In this document: piece by piece, positions 35,488-45,091 of the stretch
How the letters are laid out: the number at the start of each line of letters is the position of its first letter
How positions within the stretch are numbered: the stretch's first letter is position 1
Origin: Varibaculum cambriense DSM 15806
GTDB taxonomy: Bacteria; Actinomycetota; Actinomycetes; Actinomycetales; Actinomycetaceae
NCBI RefSeq assembly: GCF_000420065.1
Contig: NZ_ATUF01000002.1
Span: forward strand, 434,001-498,000
Reading direction: 5' to 3'
DNA length: 64,000 nt
Translations under genes and position numbers: made by a program
The notes under the pieces: model-generated
Database searches by the model: none
Seen by the model: only the letters and a program-made list of their open reading frames with translations
What the model was told of the DNA's origin: nothing

Positions 35488-36687
35488 TTATTTGTCGTAA
35501 GTGGTGGGTCCAGCTACTTTGGGGACTTCATGCCATTTACCATCTGCAGCCGAGGCTACGGTTGCCTGGTCGATCTCGGCAGCAGACCAGCCATCAGACA
35601 CCGAAGGCGCTATCTGCTCACCAGTCAACACCCCCGAGAGGAACTGGAAGCACTCGACCGCTTTCATATCATCAAAGCCCATCGAAGTACCCGCTCCGGG
35701 CTGAAAACGCGAAAAATGCGGATAATGCGGGTTAGCCATGGAACGCACATACCCGTGAACAACCCCATTATCCTGACCAATACAAGCCTGCAAATCATTG
35801 AGGTATTCAAAGTTCCAACGCACCGAACCGTCGGTACCATAAACTTCCACCACATACTCAGCACGCGGCCCTACGCTCACGCGAGAGGACTCCATAGTCC
35901 CCACCACGCCGGAATCGAAACGAACCATCATGGCCACATAATCCTCGTTCCCAACTTCCTTCTTCTCGTCAGAAACTTCCCAACCAGTATGACCCACACC
36001 AGCCTTAGTAGGAATAGGACGCTCCTTAATAAAAGTGTCAGTCAAAGCAGAAACCGAGCTAATCCGATCACGCAAAATATACTGCACCAGGTCAGCGCCA
36101 TGACTCATCAAGTCACCAACCACACCAGCACCCGCTTTTTCCCGGTCGTAACGCCAGGTATAAGGCCCATCGGGACTAGAAGCATAATCAGCGATCAACC
36201 AGCAACGAACATTGGTAATCCGCCCCAGCTTACCTTGCGCAATCATTTCCCGCGCCTGCTCAACCGCCGGAGTATGACGATAGTTAAAACCAACCGCCGT
36301 ATTAACCCCCGCTTTAGCCGCAGCCTCAGCAATCTCGCGAGACTCTGCGGCGCTAACCCCCATCGGTTTTTCAATCCAGAAAGGCTTACCAGCCTCAGCC
36401 GCCGCCACCGCAATCTCACGATGCAAAAAATTCGGCGAACAAATAGAGACCACATCCACTTCCGGATCCGAGAGCACCTCACGGTAATCAGCAACCGCTT
36501 TCTCAAAGCCCAAAGCCTCCACAGCGAGCTTTTGAGTCTCTGCGATCGGATCACAAGCAACCACCAAACGCACCTCAGCTCCCAACTCCGGGAAACGCTC
36601 AGCCATCGCCTTATAGGAACGCGTATGCAAACGCCCCATCCAGCCCAGGGATATTACCCCTACGCCGATTTTTTTCTTGTCGGACAT
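35488..36687 (-). CDS. Gfo/Idh/MocA-family oxidoreductase
   Basis: 399 residues. The N-terminal Rossmann motif GVISLGWMGRLHTRSY binds NAD(P), WIEKPMG near residue 100 carries the conserved EKP lysine, and the GDLMSHGADLVQYI segment near residue 190 carries the active-site His. Members oxidise inositol, glucose-like sugars or related polyols. It is the first gene of an operon with the sugar porter. Codon use is unlike its neighbours: most codons end in G or T (CGT, GCT, GGT, GTT, TTG) over roughly 35.75-36.65 kb, a sign of acquisition from another genome. Confidence 0.87.
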   Translation of the reverse strand: MSDKKKIGVGVISLGWMGRLHTRSYKAMAERFPELGAEVRLVVACDPIAETQKLAVEALGFEKAVADYREVLSDPEVDVVSICSPNFLHREIAVAAAEAGKPFWIEKPMGVSAAESREIAEAAAKAGVNTAVGFNYRHTPAVEQAREMIAQGKLGRITNVRCWLIADYASSPDGPYTWRYDREKAGAGVVGDLMSHGADLVQYILRDRISSVSALTDTFIKERPIPTKAGVGHTGWEVSDEKKEVGNEDYVAMMVRFDSGVVGTMESSRVSVGPRAEYVVEVYGTDGSVRWNFEYLNDLQACIGQDNGVVHGYVRSMANPHYPHFSRFQPGAGTSMGFDDMKAVECFQFLSGVLTGEQIAPSVSDGWSAAEIDQATVASAADGKWHEVPKVAGPTTYDK

Positions 36688-36767
36688 ATAAACTCCTTAC
36701 CCAGCCACCATCGGCTGATATCCATTCAGCGCGTCGGAGCCTCCCTGCTCGCTAACGCACGCCCTCC

Positions 36768-36823
36768 AATGTAACCGAAAGATTTCGGTTTGTCTAGCTT
36801 TGACTTAACATTGTTACATTAAA
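36768..36823 (-). promoter_or_regulatory. Inverted-repeat operator region before the Gfo/Idh gene
   Basis: AACCGAAA-GA-TTTCGGTT (36773-36790) is a perfect 8-bp inverted repeat. It is overlapped by a wider inverted repeat AATGTAAC ... GTTACATT (36768-36775 and 36816-36823). They sit 80-140 bp before the ATG and could bind a repressor of the sugar operon. The regulator is not identified. Confidence 0.45.
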
Positions 36824-36858
36824 TAGTGGCATTTGCGGTCGGAGCTGCAGATATAAAG

Positions 36859-36912
36859 AGGCGCGGGGAGAGTTTTCCCGGGCAAATGCCCGTTTAAACT
36901 CTCCCCGCGCCT
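36859..36912 (-). terminator. Terminator at the end of the S10 ribosomal protein operon
   Basis: A 17-bp perfect stem (36859-36875 against 36896-36912, AGGCGCGGGGAGAGTTT and its complement) with an inner CCGGGC hairpin. It is followed on the minus strand by a T-rich CTTTATAT. It separates rpsQ from the next operon. Confidence 0.8.
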
Positions 36913-36987
36913 TGTAGCTATTAGGAATCAAACTAAAGATCTTGTCAGATCTTAAGCACTATGATCCCTGAAAAAGCTATCGAAAAC

Positions 36988-37272
36988 CTACTTGGCTTTC
37001 TCGATGATTTCGCTAACCCGCCAACGCTTGGTCTTGGACAGAGGACGAGTCTCCATAATCCGTACCAAGTCGCCAGTGCCGCATTCGTTGTTCTCGTCAT
37101 GCACCTTGTAGCGTTTACGACGGTTAATAACCTTGCCGTACAAGCGGTGCTTAACGCGATCTTCAACCTGCACAACTACCGTCTTGTCCATTTTGTCGGA
37201 CACCACGTAGCCCTGCAGCACCTTGCGGTGATTACGTTCTACCGTAGCGGTTTTCTCTGTTTCTTCGCTCAT
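36988..37272 (-). CDS. rpsQ: 30S ribosomal protein S17
   Basis: 94 residues. [19 protein letters not shown] and the C-terminal [21 protein letters not shown] are characteristic of S17, a primary 16S rRNA-binding protein. It is the last gene of the S10 cluster here. The rplN-rplX-rplE genes that follow S17 in many bacteria are absent; a terminator and an unrelated operon follow. Confidence 0.96.
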   Translation of the reverse strand: MSEETEKTATVERNHRKVLQGYVVSDKMDKTVVVQVEDRVKHRLYGKVINRRKRYKVHDENNECGTGDLVRIMETRPLSKTKRWRVSEIIEKAK

Positions 37273-37277
37273 GAATC

Positions 37278-37508
37278 CTACTCCTCAGCCTGCGGAGCGG
37301 TACGAATACCGAGCTCCCGCTCTCTAGCAATGGTGTAAATGCGGGCAATATCGCGACGCAACTGCCCGATCTGACCGCGATCCTCACCAGCACCGGTGGC
37401 CAGCTGGAAACGCAGGTTGAACAGCTCGGTCTTAGCTTCGTCTAGTTTCTGGGAAAGCTGTTCTTCATCCAGCAAATCCAAATCAGACATTTTAAGGCCC
37501 TTTGCCAT
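37278..37508 (-). CDS. rpmC: 50S ribosomal protein L29
   Basis: 76 residues, or 70 if started at the second Met (MSDLDLLD). The L29 signature [15 protein letters not shown] is clear. It lies near the tunnel exit on 23S rRNA. The ATG shares a base with the rplP stop codon (TAATG), so the two are translationally coupled. Confidence 0.95.
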   Translation of the reverse strand: MAKGLKMSDLDLLDEEQLSQKLDEAKTELFNLRFQLATGAGEDRGQIGQLRRDIARIYTIARERELGIRTAPQAEE

Positions 37509-37927
37509 TACTGATCACCGCCTTCACGACTGATGAACCGGGTCTTAATCGGCAGCTTGTGCTGCGCACGGCTCATCGCTTCCCGAGCGACGTCTTCAGA
37601 CACGCCCGCCAGTTCGAATAGTACGCGACCGGGTTTTACCGGAGCCACCCACCATTCAGGAGAGCCTTTACCAGAACCCATACGAGTTTCGGCCGGCTTT
37701 TTGGTCAGCGGACGGTCGGGGAAAATGTTGATCCACACTTTACCGCCACGCTTAATGTAACGGGTCATCGCAATACGAGCGGCTTCGATCTGCCGGTTGG
37801 TGATATAGGCGTGATCGAGAGCCTGAATCCCGTATTCACCGAACGCTAGTTCGGTACCGCGCTTGGCCATGCCCTTACGATTGGGGCGATGTTGTTTGCG
37901 CCATTTAGTCCTACGAGGAATTAACAC
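37508..37927 (-). CDS. rplP: 50S ribosomal protein L16
   Basis: 139 residues, standard length. The N-terminal [14 protein letters not shown] and the [12 protein letters not shown] segment are diagnostic. L16 helps position tRNA in the A site. It starts one base after the end of rpsC. Confidence 0.97.
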   Translation of the reverse strand: MLIPRRTKWRKQHRPNRKGMAKRGTELAFGEYGIQALDHAYITNRQIEAARIAMTRYIKRGGKVWINIFPDRPLTKKPAETRMGSGKGSPEWWVAPVKPGRVLFELAGVSEDVAREAMSRAQHKLPIKTRFISREGGDQ

Positions 37928-37928
37928 G

Positions 37929-38825
37929 TTACTCCTCCATTCCGTTTTCTTGTGGCTTCTCGGCCTCGGCTACCGGCTTTTCAGCAGGAGCTTCAGCTGC
38001 GGGTGCCTCTTTATCCGAGGACGCAGCCTCGGCGTTTTCTGCCGGTGCCTGGGTAGCTGCCTCTTGTCGGCCTTCTCCGCGTCCGCGACGTCCGCCGCGT
38101 CCGCCATCTCGACCTGCGCGTCCGCGACGAGCCCCGCCGCGTCCTCCGCGACCGCCTGATTCAGCCTGTTTACGAGAGAATTCGGTTTCGGTGAGATCGC
38201 CTTTATAGATCCACACTTTTACGCCGATGCGCCCGAAGGTGGTGTGAGCTTCGTAGAAACCGTAATCGATCAGGGCACGCAGCGTGTGCAGCGGTACCCG
38301 ACCTTCACGGTAAAACTCTGAACGCGACATTTCTGCGCCGCCCAGACGACCCGAGCACTGCACCCGAATACCGAGGGCTCCCCCGCGCAGCGCCGACTGC
38401 ATACCTTTACGCATTGCGCGCCTAAAAGACACACGAGCAGCCAGCTGTTCCGCGATTCCTTGTGCCACGAGCTGCGCATCAATCTCGGGGTTCTTTACCT
38501 CGAGGATGTTTAGCTGCACCTGCTTGCCGGTAAGTTTCTCCAGATCGCCACGTAGGCGATCCGCTTCTGCACCGCGCCGGCCAATAACGATACCGGGGCG
38601 AGCGGTGTGCAGATCGACCCGTACCCGATCGCGGGTGCGTTCAATATCGATCTTTGAAATCCCGGCGCGCTCCAGGTTCTTTTCCATTACCCTGCGAATG
38701 CGCACATCTTCATCTACGAAATCACTGTAACGCTGTCCCGGCTTAGTGGAGTCCGAGAACCAGCGGGAACGGTGATCGGTGGTGATACCTAGCCGAAAAC
38801 CGGTAGGGCTAACCTTTTGTCCCAT
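37929..38825 (-). CDS. rpsC: 30S ribosomal protein S3 with long C-terminal extension
   Basis: 298 residues. The KH domain with [16 protein letters not shown] near residue 80 and the GVKVWIYKG end of the conserved body (about residue 210) are clear. Beyond that come about 85 residues not found in E. coli S3. First is an Arg/Gly-rich run ([19 protein letters not shown]), then an Ala/Glu/Pro-rich acidic tail. Actinobacterial S3 often has an extension, but this bipartite basic-then-acidic form is long. It shares one base with rplV. Confidence 0.96.
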   Translation of the reverse strand: MGQKVSPTGFRLGITTDHRSRWFSDSTKPGQRYSDFVDEDVRIRRVMEKNLERAGISKIDIERTRDRVRVDLHTARPGIVIGRRGAEADRLRGDLEKLTGKQVQLNILEVKNPEIDAQLVAQGIAEQLAARVSFRRAMRKGMQSALRGGALGIRVQCSGRLGGAEMSRSEFYREGRVPLHTLRALIDYGFYEAHTTFGRIGVKVWIYKGDLTETEFSRKQAESGGRGGRGGARRGRAGRDGGRGGRRGRGEGRQEAATQAPAENAEAASSDKEAPAAEAPAEKPVAEAEKPQENGMEE

Positions 38826-39193
38826 TAGTCGTTCTCCTCTTCCTGTTTGCCGTCAGAAACCTCGATCGTGATGTGGCTGGTCCGCTTGAGGATTCGTCCC
38901 GCACGCCCTTGCGCACGCGGACGGAACCGCTTCATCGTGGGGCCTTCATCTACGTATGCCCGCGAAACTTTCAGTTCCGCAAACGTCTCTTTGTCGCCAG
39001 ACCGATCTGCTTTAGCGGCGGCGTTGTACATTGCGCTGCGAAGCACCTTGCGAACATCAGTTGCGACCGCTTGCGGAGCGAAACGCAGGATGTCGTAGGC
39101 CTCGAGGGCGTTCTTGCCGCGAATCATGTTCACGACGCGACGCGACTTCTGCGGCGTAGAGCGCACGAAACGCGCTTTCGCCATGCCTTCCAT
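38825..39193 (-). CDS. rplV: 50S ribosomal protein L22
   Basis: 122 residues. The conserved [16 protein letters not shown] start and the C-terminal [22 protein letters not shown] tunnel-loop region mark L22. The first ATG has AAGG at correct spacing; the second Met (MAKARFV) has a site too close to use. Confidence 0.96.
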   Translation of the reverse strand: MEGMAKARFVRSTPQKSRRVVNMIRGKNALEAYDILRFAPQAVATDVRKVLRSAMYNAAAKADRSGDKETFAELKVSRAYVDEGPTMKRFRPRAQGRAGRILKRTSHITIEVSDGKQEEEND

Positions 39194-39220
39194 CTTTGCC
39201 TTCTTTCTCTTCCGGCGCGC

Positions 39221-39502
39221 CTAACGGCGGCGTGCCTTTCGGTCGTCCTTGTCATGTCCGCGGAAGGTCCGAGTAGGAGCGAATTCGCCCAACTTGTGAC
39301 CAACCATGTTTTCGGTGACGTACACCGGAACGTGCTTGCGTCCGTCGTGTACCGCGATAGTGTGCCCAATAAAATCGGGGGTAATCATAGAGCGGCGTGA
39401 CCAGGTCTTGATAACCGACTTTTTATTGGCGTCATTCAGAGCGTCGACTTTTTTCATCAAATGGTCGTCGACGAAAGGACCTTTCTTTAGGCTACGTGCC
39501 AT
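39221..39502 (-). CDS. rpsS: 30S ribosomal protein S19
   Basis: 93 residues. [36 protein letters not shown] and [13 protein letters not shown] are the conserved S19 blocks. It binds 16S rRNA in the head of the small subunit. Part of the S10 operon between rplB and rplV. Confidence 0.97.
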   Translation of the reverse strand: MARSLKKGPFVDDHLMKKVDALNDANKKSVIKTWSRRSMITPDFIGHTIAVHDGRKHVPVYVTENMVGHKLGEFAPTRTFRGHDKDDRKARRR

Positions 39503-39516
39503 GATTTATCTCCTAC

Positions 39517-40353
39517 CTAACGCTTCTTGCCGGTCCGCCGACGACGCACAATCAGGCGATCGCTGGCTTTATTCGGACGGCGGGTACGACCCTCGGGTTT
39601 GCCCCAGGGGCTAACCGGGTGACGACCACCGGAGGTACGGCCTTCGCCGCCACCGTGCGGGTGATCAACCGGGTTCATTACCACACCACGTACCTTCGGA
39701 CGCTGTCCCTTCCAGCGCATCCGCCCGGCCTTACCCCAAGTGATATTGCCGTGGTCAGAGTTGCCTACCTCGCCGATGGTGGCGCGGCATGCAGCCTCTA
39801 CGTTACGGATTTCCCCGGAGGGCATCCGCAGCTGGGCATATTTGCCTTCTTTCGCCACTAGCTGCACGGAAACTCCGGCGCTGCGCGCGATCTTGGCTCC
39901 CCCACCAGGACGCATCTCGACCGCATGAATCACGGTACCCAACGGGATGTTGGTTAGCGGCAAGCAGTTGCCGGGCTTAATATCAGCAGCCGGCCCCTGT
40001 TCGATGCGGTCGCCCTGATGCAGTTTATTGGGGGCGATGATGTAACGCTTCTCGCCATCTGCATAGTGCAGGAGAGCGATATTGGCGCTGCGGTTCGGAT
40101 CATATTCAATGTGGGCAACCTTTGCGGGCACCCCATCTTTGTCGTGACGACGGAAATCGATCACACGGTAACGGCGCTTATGTCCCCCGCCGCGCCGGCG
40201 GGAAGTGATACGGCCGTCGTTGTTACGTCCACCGGTTTTGTGGATAGGACGCAGCAGAGACTTCTCCGGATGGTCACGGGTGATTTCCGCGAAATCGGAA
40301 ACCGACGCGAAGCGACGCCCGGGAGTAGTCGGCTTGTATTTACGAATACCCAT
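39517..40353 (-). CDS. rplB: 50S ribosomal protein L2
   Basis: 278 residues, the standard length. [17 protein letters not shown] and the catalytic-region motif [12 protein letters not shown] near residue 225 are present. L2 is required for subunit joining and peptidyl-transferase function. Confidence 0.97.
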   Translation of the reverse strand: MGIRKYKPTTPGRRFASVSDFAEITRDHPEKSLLRPIHKTGGRNNDGRITSRRRGGGHKRRYRVIDFRRHDKDGVPAKVAHIEYDPNRSANIALLHYADGEKRYIIAPNKLHQGDRIEQGPAADIKPGNCLPLTNIPLGTVIHAVEMRPGGGAKIARSAGVSVQLVAKEGKYAQLRMPSGEIRNVEAACRATIGEVGNSDHGNITWGKAGRMRWKGQRPKVRGVVMNPVDHPHGGGEGRTSGGRHPVSPWGKPEGRTRRPNKASDRLIVRRRRTGKKR

Positions 40354-40367
40354 TACTTGTTCACCCC

Positions 40368-40673
40368 TTACGCAGACGCTTCGTTGAAGATATCGATTGT
40401 GCCTTCGGCGAGGGTAATAATGGCGCGTTTGCCATCTTTCCGCTTGCCATATCCGGTGCGAGTGCGTACCCGCTTACCTTTGCGCGCAATCGTGTTTACG
40501 TTCTTTACTTTCACATCGAAGATTTTTTCGATGGCGATCCGAATCTCGGTCTTATTGGCTTTGGGGTCTACCTCGAAAGTGTATTTCCCCTGATCCATTA
40601 AGCCATAGGCTTTTTCCGAGACGATCGGGCGGTAAATAATATCCCGCGGGTTCTTAGTAACCTCGAGTGCCAT
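40368..40673 (-). CDS. rplW: 50S ribosomal protein L23
   Basis: 101 residues from [12 protein letters not shown]. The open frame continues upstream to 40781, but only over the end of rpl[18 protein letters not shown] is the conserved N terminus. L23 lies at the tunnel exit and docks trigger factor and SRP. It starts 4 bases after the rplD stop. Confidence 0.95.
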   Translation of the reverse strand: MALEVTKNPRDIIYRPIVSEKAYGLMDQGKYTFEVDPKANKTEIRIAIEKIFDVKVKNVNTIARKGKRVRTRTGYGKRKDGKRAIITLAEGTIDIFNEASA

Positions 40674-40677
40674 TGCT

Positions 40678-41322
40678 TTACGCCTCCTGTCCGGTCTTAT
40701 CGGCGATGAACTGGCGAATCGCGGCCTCGGTGAAGATAACGTCCTCGTTATTGAGCACGTCGTAGGTGTTGAGCTGGTCAACCATCAGCAGGTGTACCTG
40801 CGGCAGGTTACGCACCGACAATACCTGTTCTTCTTCCGAGCGGGTCAGCACTACCAAGACGTAGCGCTGATCTACCAGGGATTCAATGTGTTCGCGCCCC
40901 GCCTTGGTGGAGGGGGTTTCCCCGGCAACCAACTGGGACACGAGATGCATACGATCCTTGCGTACCCGATCAGACAGGGCGCAAGCCAGGGCTGCGGCCT
41001 TCATCTTCTTGGGGGTGCGCTGAGAGTAATCGCGCGGGTGCGGGCCATGTACTACCCCGCCGCCACGCCACTGGGGCGCGCGAATCGAACCTTGACGAGC
41101 CCGACCGGTGCCTTTCTGACGCCACGGCTTCTTGCCGCCGCCACGCACCTGACCACGGGTCTTCGTAGAGTGAGTACCCTGACGAGCCGCCGCGAGCTGG
41201 GCGTTAACCACTTGGTGCATCAAAGCAATATTGGGATCCCGATCAAAAATGCTGGCGGGCAGATCAATGCTGCCTACTTTCTTGCCAGCGGGATCAGTTA
41301 CGTTTAGCGAAAGATTAGTCAT
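40678..41322 (-). CDS. rplD: 50S ribosomal protein L4
   Basis: 214 residues. The extended loop with [20 protein letters not shown] near residue 60 is the L4 tunnel-loop signature. In E. coli L4 also represses the S10 operon; no matching leader structure is recognised here. It starts two bases after the end of rplC. Confidence 0.96.
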   Translation of the reverse strand: MTNLSLNVTDPAGKKVGSIDLPASIFDRDPNIALMHQVVNAQLAAARQGTHSTKTRGQVRGGGKKPWRQKGTGRARQGSIRAPQWRGGGVVHGPHPRDYSQRTPKKMKAAALACALSDRVRKDRMHLVSQLVAGETPSTKAGREHIESLVDQRYVLVVLTRSEEEQVLSVRNLPQVHLLMVDQLNTYDVLNNEDVIFTEAAIRQFIADKTGQEA

Positions 41323-41324
41323 AG

Positions 41325-41993
41325 TTACGCACCTTTCACTGCACTACGAATCAGGACAATGCCGCCCTTGGGGCCGGGAATAGCACCGGTAACCAAGACA
41401 ATGCCTTTTTCAGCATCGACTGCCTGAACTTTAAGATTTTGGATGGTGCGGCGATCCCCACCCATGCGTCCGGCCATACGTAGGCCTTTAAATACGCGTC
41501 CGGGGGTCGCGCAAGCGCCGATAGAACCAGGTTTGCGGTGGTTACGGTGAGCACCATGGGAGGCGGAAACGCCGGCAAAGCCGTGGCGCTTCATAACCCC
41601 GGCGAAGCCTTTACCTTTGGTCTTTCCGGTAACATCCACTTTCTGGCCGACTTCAAAAATGTCGGCAGCCAGTTCCTGGCCAAGAGTAAATTCGTCATCT
41701 CCGCCGGTACGCACCTCTACCAGGTGACGACGGGGGCTGACGCCTGCTTTATTAAAATGGCCGGCAAGGGGCTTGGTGACTTTGCGCTGGTCAATCTGGC
41801 CGAAACCGATTTGAATGGCGGTGTAGCCATCGGTTTCTTGGTCGCGAACCTGCGTCACCACGTTCTTGTCGACCTGCACGACGGTGATGGGAATGACTTT
41901 TCCGTCCTCATCCCAAACCTGCGTCATGCCTAGCTTGCGGCCGAGAAGTGCCCGAGTGGGTACTGCGGCAGCCGGCTGGGTCTGCGTGGTCAT
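41325..41993 (-). CDS. rplC: 50S ribosomal protein L3
   Basis: 222 residues. [19 protein letters not shown] at the start, and [16 protein letters not shown] with [16 protein letters not shown] in the body, mark L3. It carries a short extra N terminus (about 12 residues, [12 protein letters not shown]) before the conserved start. Confidence 0.96.
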   Translation of the reverse strand: MTTQTQPAAAVPTRALLGRKLGMTQVWDEDGKVIPITVVQVDKNVVTQVRDQETDGYTAIQIGFGQIDQRKVTKPLAGHFNKAGVSPRRHLVEVRTGGDDEFTLGQELAADIFEVGQKVDVTGKTKGKGFAGVMKRHGFAGVSASHGAHRNHRKPGSIGACATPGRVFKGLRMAGRMGGDRRTIQNLKVQAVDAEKGIVLVTGAIPGPKGGIVLIRSAVKGA

Positions 41994-42004
41994 AATTATT
42001 TTCC

Positions 42005-42313
42005 TTAGAGTTTGATCTCGATGTTTACGTCAGCGGGCAAATCGAGACGCATTAGCGAATCGACTGCCTTAGGCGTCGGGTCGACAATATCGATGAGCCG
42101 TTTGTGCGTACGCATTTCAAACTGCTCGCGACTGTCCTTGTACTTGTGTGGCGACCGAATCACGGTGAACGTGTTCTTTTCGGTCGGCAAAGGTACTGGG
42201 CCTACCACTGTGGCGCCCGCGCGCTGGACCGTTTCCACGATCTTTTTCGCGGACGAGTCAATGACCTGGTGGTCATACGACTTCAGCCGGATGCGGATTT
42301 TCTGTCCCGCCAT
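42005..42313 (-). CDS. rpsJ: 30S ribosomal protein S10
   Basis: 102 residues. [20 protein letters not shown] and [19 protein letters not shown] are the S10 signatures; S10 (NusE) also takes part in antitermination. It is the first gene of the operon. tuf, usually just upstream in many bacteria, is separated from it by a 2.7 kb island. Confidence 0.97.
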   Translation of the reverse strand: MAGQKIRIRLKSYDHQVIDSSAKKIVETVQRAGATVVGPVPLPTEKNTFTVIRSPHKYKDSREQFEMRTHKRLIDIVDPTPKAVDSLMRLDLPADVNIEIKL

Positions 42314-42578
42314 TCCGTCTACCTCTTCTTCTTCCGTAGATGTTTCCCCGGTGTTTATCCCGGGCCTGCCAGGGGATTTCCTCCCTTGCTTGCGCTAAGC
42401 ACGCAGGAGCGAACTTAGCCGGTTGCAAGCGCAAGGATCCCTAAAAACTTTAGGGAGGTGATCTGCGTGATCCCTGGCGAACTGTTTCACCAGGCACGAA
42501 TCGATTCCTGCTTTCTTGCTGCCGGGCGCTAGGAGAGCGGGTACGCAAAGCGCACCTTCCAACTAGAGCCAGTAAACT

Positions 42579-42608
42579 ACTTTAACGCGCTCGCCAGAAC
42601 CCTTTCAA
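42579..42608 (-). promoter_or_regulatory. Candidate promoter of the S10 operon
   Basis: Minus-strand TTGAAA (42603-42608) and TAAAGT (42579-42584) with an 18-bp spacer, giving a leader of about 260 nt before rpsJ. The leader contains the palindrome CCCTAAA-AAC-TTTAGGG near 42440. The 42314-42820 gap otherwise holds a partial family A arm and a hairpin. Confidence 0.5.
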
Positions 42609-42707
42609 GCTGCACTCATGTGAATGACCCCACGTCCCCGCATCCGGGCGTGTCGCGGCATTCATTTTCTGCCGCGCAAGGGTTGTTTTTCCTAACCTCC
42701 TGCGCGG

Positions 42708-42796
42708 AAACTAGGTTTTTCCTCCCGCGCGTGTAATTCGCAGGAGGCACGGCGCATAGTAATCCCCCGCGCGGGCTTGGATACCGCGCGGGGGAT
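42708..42796. repeat. Partial family A arm followed by a strong hairpin
   Basis: CTAGGTTTTTCCTCCCGC near 42712-42729 equals the left arm of family A copy 2, after which the similarity stops. A 13-bp stem ATCCCCCGCGCGG (42762-42774) against 42784-42796 follows, with TTTTTT just downstream on the plus strand. It may also serve as the 3' end of the pilin gene. Confidence 0.5.
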
Positions 42797-42820
42797 GGAG
42801 TTTTTTATGTTACGACGGAA

Positions 42821-43554
42821 TTATTTAACGGCGGCGGGAGTTTCTTCGTCTTGGCGACGGCGCCGCGCGGCTGCCACCACGATGCCGGTGCTAAAGAGCA
42901 CGCCTGCTGCAATCAGGAATGGCACCACGTAGACACCGGTTTTCGGCATGTGCGGGTTGGCGGGAGGCGGTGTCGATGGCGCCGGAGTTTGCTCCGCCAT
43001 CATCTTGGGCGCAACCGAAATATTGAAAGTCCATACGTGCAGGTCAGGATTGCCGGAGGGCATAGTAATCAGGAACGGCTTGATGCGACCATATTTATGG
43101 GTGGTGTCTGCCGGTTTTTGATCACTCACCAGGTAGAGCCCCACCGGCAGGTTAGTGAAGGTAACGTTGCCTGCGTCATCGGTAGTCATGGTCATTGCCG
43201 GTTCTAAGCCTTTGGCTTCGGCCTGCTTTACCGTCATCTTTTGCAACTGTGTCCAATCTGCGGTAGGCAAATCTACCCCTTTGACCCGGTTAATCTGAAT
43301 CACCTGTCCCCCTGCCGGACCGTTCGGCAAGGCCCCCGGTTTGGGGTCGTCATAGGGGTTGGAGGCAGTCTTGGTTATATGCAACTGTCCGAGGCGCGTC
43401 GGATTGAAACTTGTCGGGTCGAGGCCGGTGATATCACCCACTACTGCTGGTTGATCCGATTGCGGTGAGGCCGTCGCCGAGGTTGGTACCAAGGCAATCA
43501 TTAGTGCGGCCAGCATCCCCAAGCAGCTTACAACTGGCGTCGCATGCTGTTCAC
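42821..43554 (-). pseudogene. Frameshifted pilin-type LPXTG surface protein
   Basis: About 240 codons. A GTG at 43554 preceded by AAGGAGG opens a frame that stops after eight codons (MNSMRRQL). The rest of the signal peptide (GMLAALMIALVPTSATA) and protein continue in another frame that has no usable start, only a TTG at 43522 without a ribosome binding site. The body resembles the N-terminal domain of Gram-positive pilins (LGQLHITKTAS, VDLPTADWTQL, FTNLPVGLYLVSD). It ends with MPKTG, a hydrophobic helix and RRRR, a sortase signal. Full pilins have further domains, so this is short as well as shifted. Confidence 0.65.
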
Positions 43555-43591
43555 TGTGTCCTCCTTGCTTTTCGTGGCGGGTAATGAGTAG

Positions 43592-44861
43592 TCATCTCCG
43601 CGTCGGTGACGGGGATTGGCGGATTCTAGGGGTGGTTGCAACGGTTGGTGGTTTTAGGCAAGCAGTTTGAGGATCCGCGCTGGGGTTATCGTATTCTAAC
43701 GTCTTGCGTGGTCGATCGTTTAGATCTTCAGCGGCTGCGTCAAGATATTCTTCTCGGTACTGGGACAGGTCGGTAGCTTTTGGGAAGTACTGTCTTAGCA
43801 AACCATTGGTGTTCTCGTTTGTGCCTCGTTGCCAAGGAGAATAAGGGCCACAGAAGAAAACATCCATATCTAGCGAGGTAGTGATTTTCTGGTGCAGCAC
43901 CATTTCAGATCGCTGATCCCAGGTAAGAGAGTTACGTAGTAGTTTTGGAAGTTTTTGCATCTTTTTCACGATTGCTTCTTGAACGCTGCCGGCATCATGG
44001 TGATTAGGAAGATACAGCAAAATCGTGAACCGGGTTGTACGCTCCACCAACGTGCCAATCGCGGACTTATTGCCGGCGCCGCATATTAAATCCCCTTCCA
44101 AGTGTCCTGGGACGATCCGCTCATTCACCTGTGCTGGACAGTCAGCAATCATTGTCATAGGGTCTTTAAAATGGGGTGTGCGATGCTGGGGTTGTTCATG
44201 TGGTTTACGCCTGGCTTGTCCTGTACGCAGCATCTTTTTAACCTTAAGCTTTAGCTGTCCACGGGCATGAACCTAGATCGCTTGGTAAATGGTTTCTACA
44301 CACATATTCATTGCCGGGTTATCAGGATAGTTTTTCTTCAGCCACCTGCTAATTTGCTCCGAGCTCCAGTGTTTCTTTAACCCGTCCTCCACCAGTTGAA
44401 ACAATAGCGCACTACGGTTAATCTTAGCTGGCTTAGGCCTTTTCCTGGCTTGTGCTACTTGCTGGTCAGCGCGATATGGCTGATAGTGCCCTGTTAGAGG
44501 GCGGCGATGTTTATTTATCTCGCGGCTGATCATTGAGGGCGCCCTGTATAACTCTGCGGCAATCGCGCGAATAGTTTCACCTGTATGAAGTCCATCGGTG
44601 ATAATGATGTGCTCTTGCAGGCCTAGATAGTACGGTTCAACATTTTCAGGGATCTCCATTTTTGCACAGTACCAGGCAACGCTAGTCTTTTCGTTACGCC
44701 CGCTCGAGCGAGTACGTCCATTACGCCATACTTTCCCGGTACGTTTGGAAACGCCACCGCTTTGGTGCTTGCGTAAAATTCAGTCTCTGACGCAAAAGCT
44801 CTACATAATGCTCACGCCGAGCAGCACACATCTTTGAACGAGACGGGTAAACAACACCCAT
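43592..44861 (-). pseudogene. IS30-family transposase, inactivated
   Basis: The DDE domain is recognisable: HLEGDLICG, a downstream SLTWDQRSEM aspartate, and GPYSPWQRGTNENTNG with the final Glu. The N-terminal HTH (ETIRAIAAELYRAPSMISREINKH) is also present. Lesions: an in-frame TAG at 44273-44275 where IS30 reads YQAxYVHARG, and two apparent one-base deletions near 44735-44760 that split the first 50 codons (MGVVYPSRSKMCAARREHY) from GVSKRTGKVWRNGR. The C terminus runs out through the left inverted repeat. Confidence 0.85.
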
Positions 44862-44923
44862 ATACTCATACAACACCGTTGAAACATCCTTTCAAACACG
44901 GTGTTGCAACCACCACTAGAACC
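43621..44923. mobile_element. Degenerate IS30-family insertion sequence
   Basis: Terminal inverted repeats of about 21 bp: 43621-43642 (TTCTAGGGGTGGTTGCAAC core) against 44903-44923 (complement TTCTAGTGGTGGTTGCAAC). They enclose the transposase remnant; length is about 1.3 kb. No clear target duplication is visible. It lies between tuf and the S10 operon next to the broken pilin gene. Confidence 0.8.
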
Positions 44924-45034
44924 TAAGAGGAGGGGCGAGTGAGATACCTTTGAAAAACATTTTTGGTTACAGACCATTAACCCGTCAAGCTCTTTTTAAG
45001 ATTACTCGCAGCATATTCGAATTAGTTAAATGGA

Positions 45035-45071
45035 TAAAAAACGCGCCCCGAGAGTTACCTCTCGGGGCGCG
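45035..45071 (-). terminator. Terminator of tuf
   Basis: A perfect 13-bp stem CGCGCCCCGAGAG / CTCTCGGGGCGCG with loop TTAC. It is followed on the minus strand by TTTTTT, 20 bp after the tuf stop. Confidence 0.92.
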
Positions 45072-45091
45072 AGTTAAACTAAAAGTTTAGT

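Noticed and set aside
35302-36774. 490-codon open frame on the plus strand
   Set aside because: It lies wholly antisense to the Gfo/Idh gene and the start of the sugar porter. Its product is His/Arg/Thr-rich with no domain; it is a by-product of the G/T-ending codons on the other strand.
40368-40781. Longer N terminus for L23
   Set aside because: The added 36 residues overlap rplD in another frame. The MALEVTKN start matches the L23 family.
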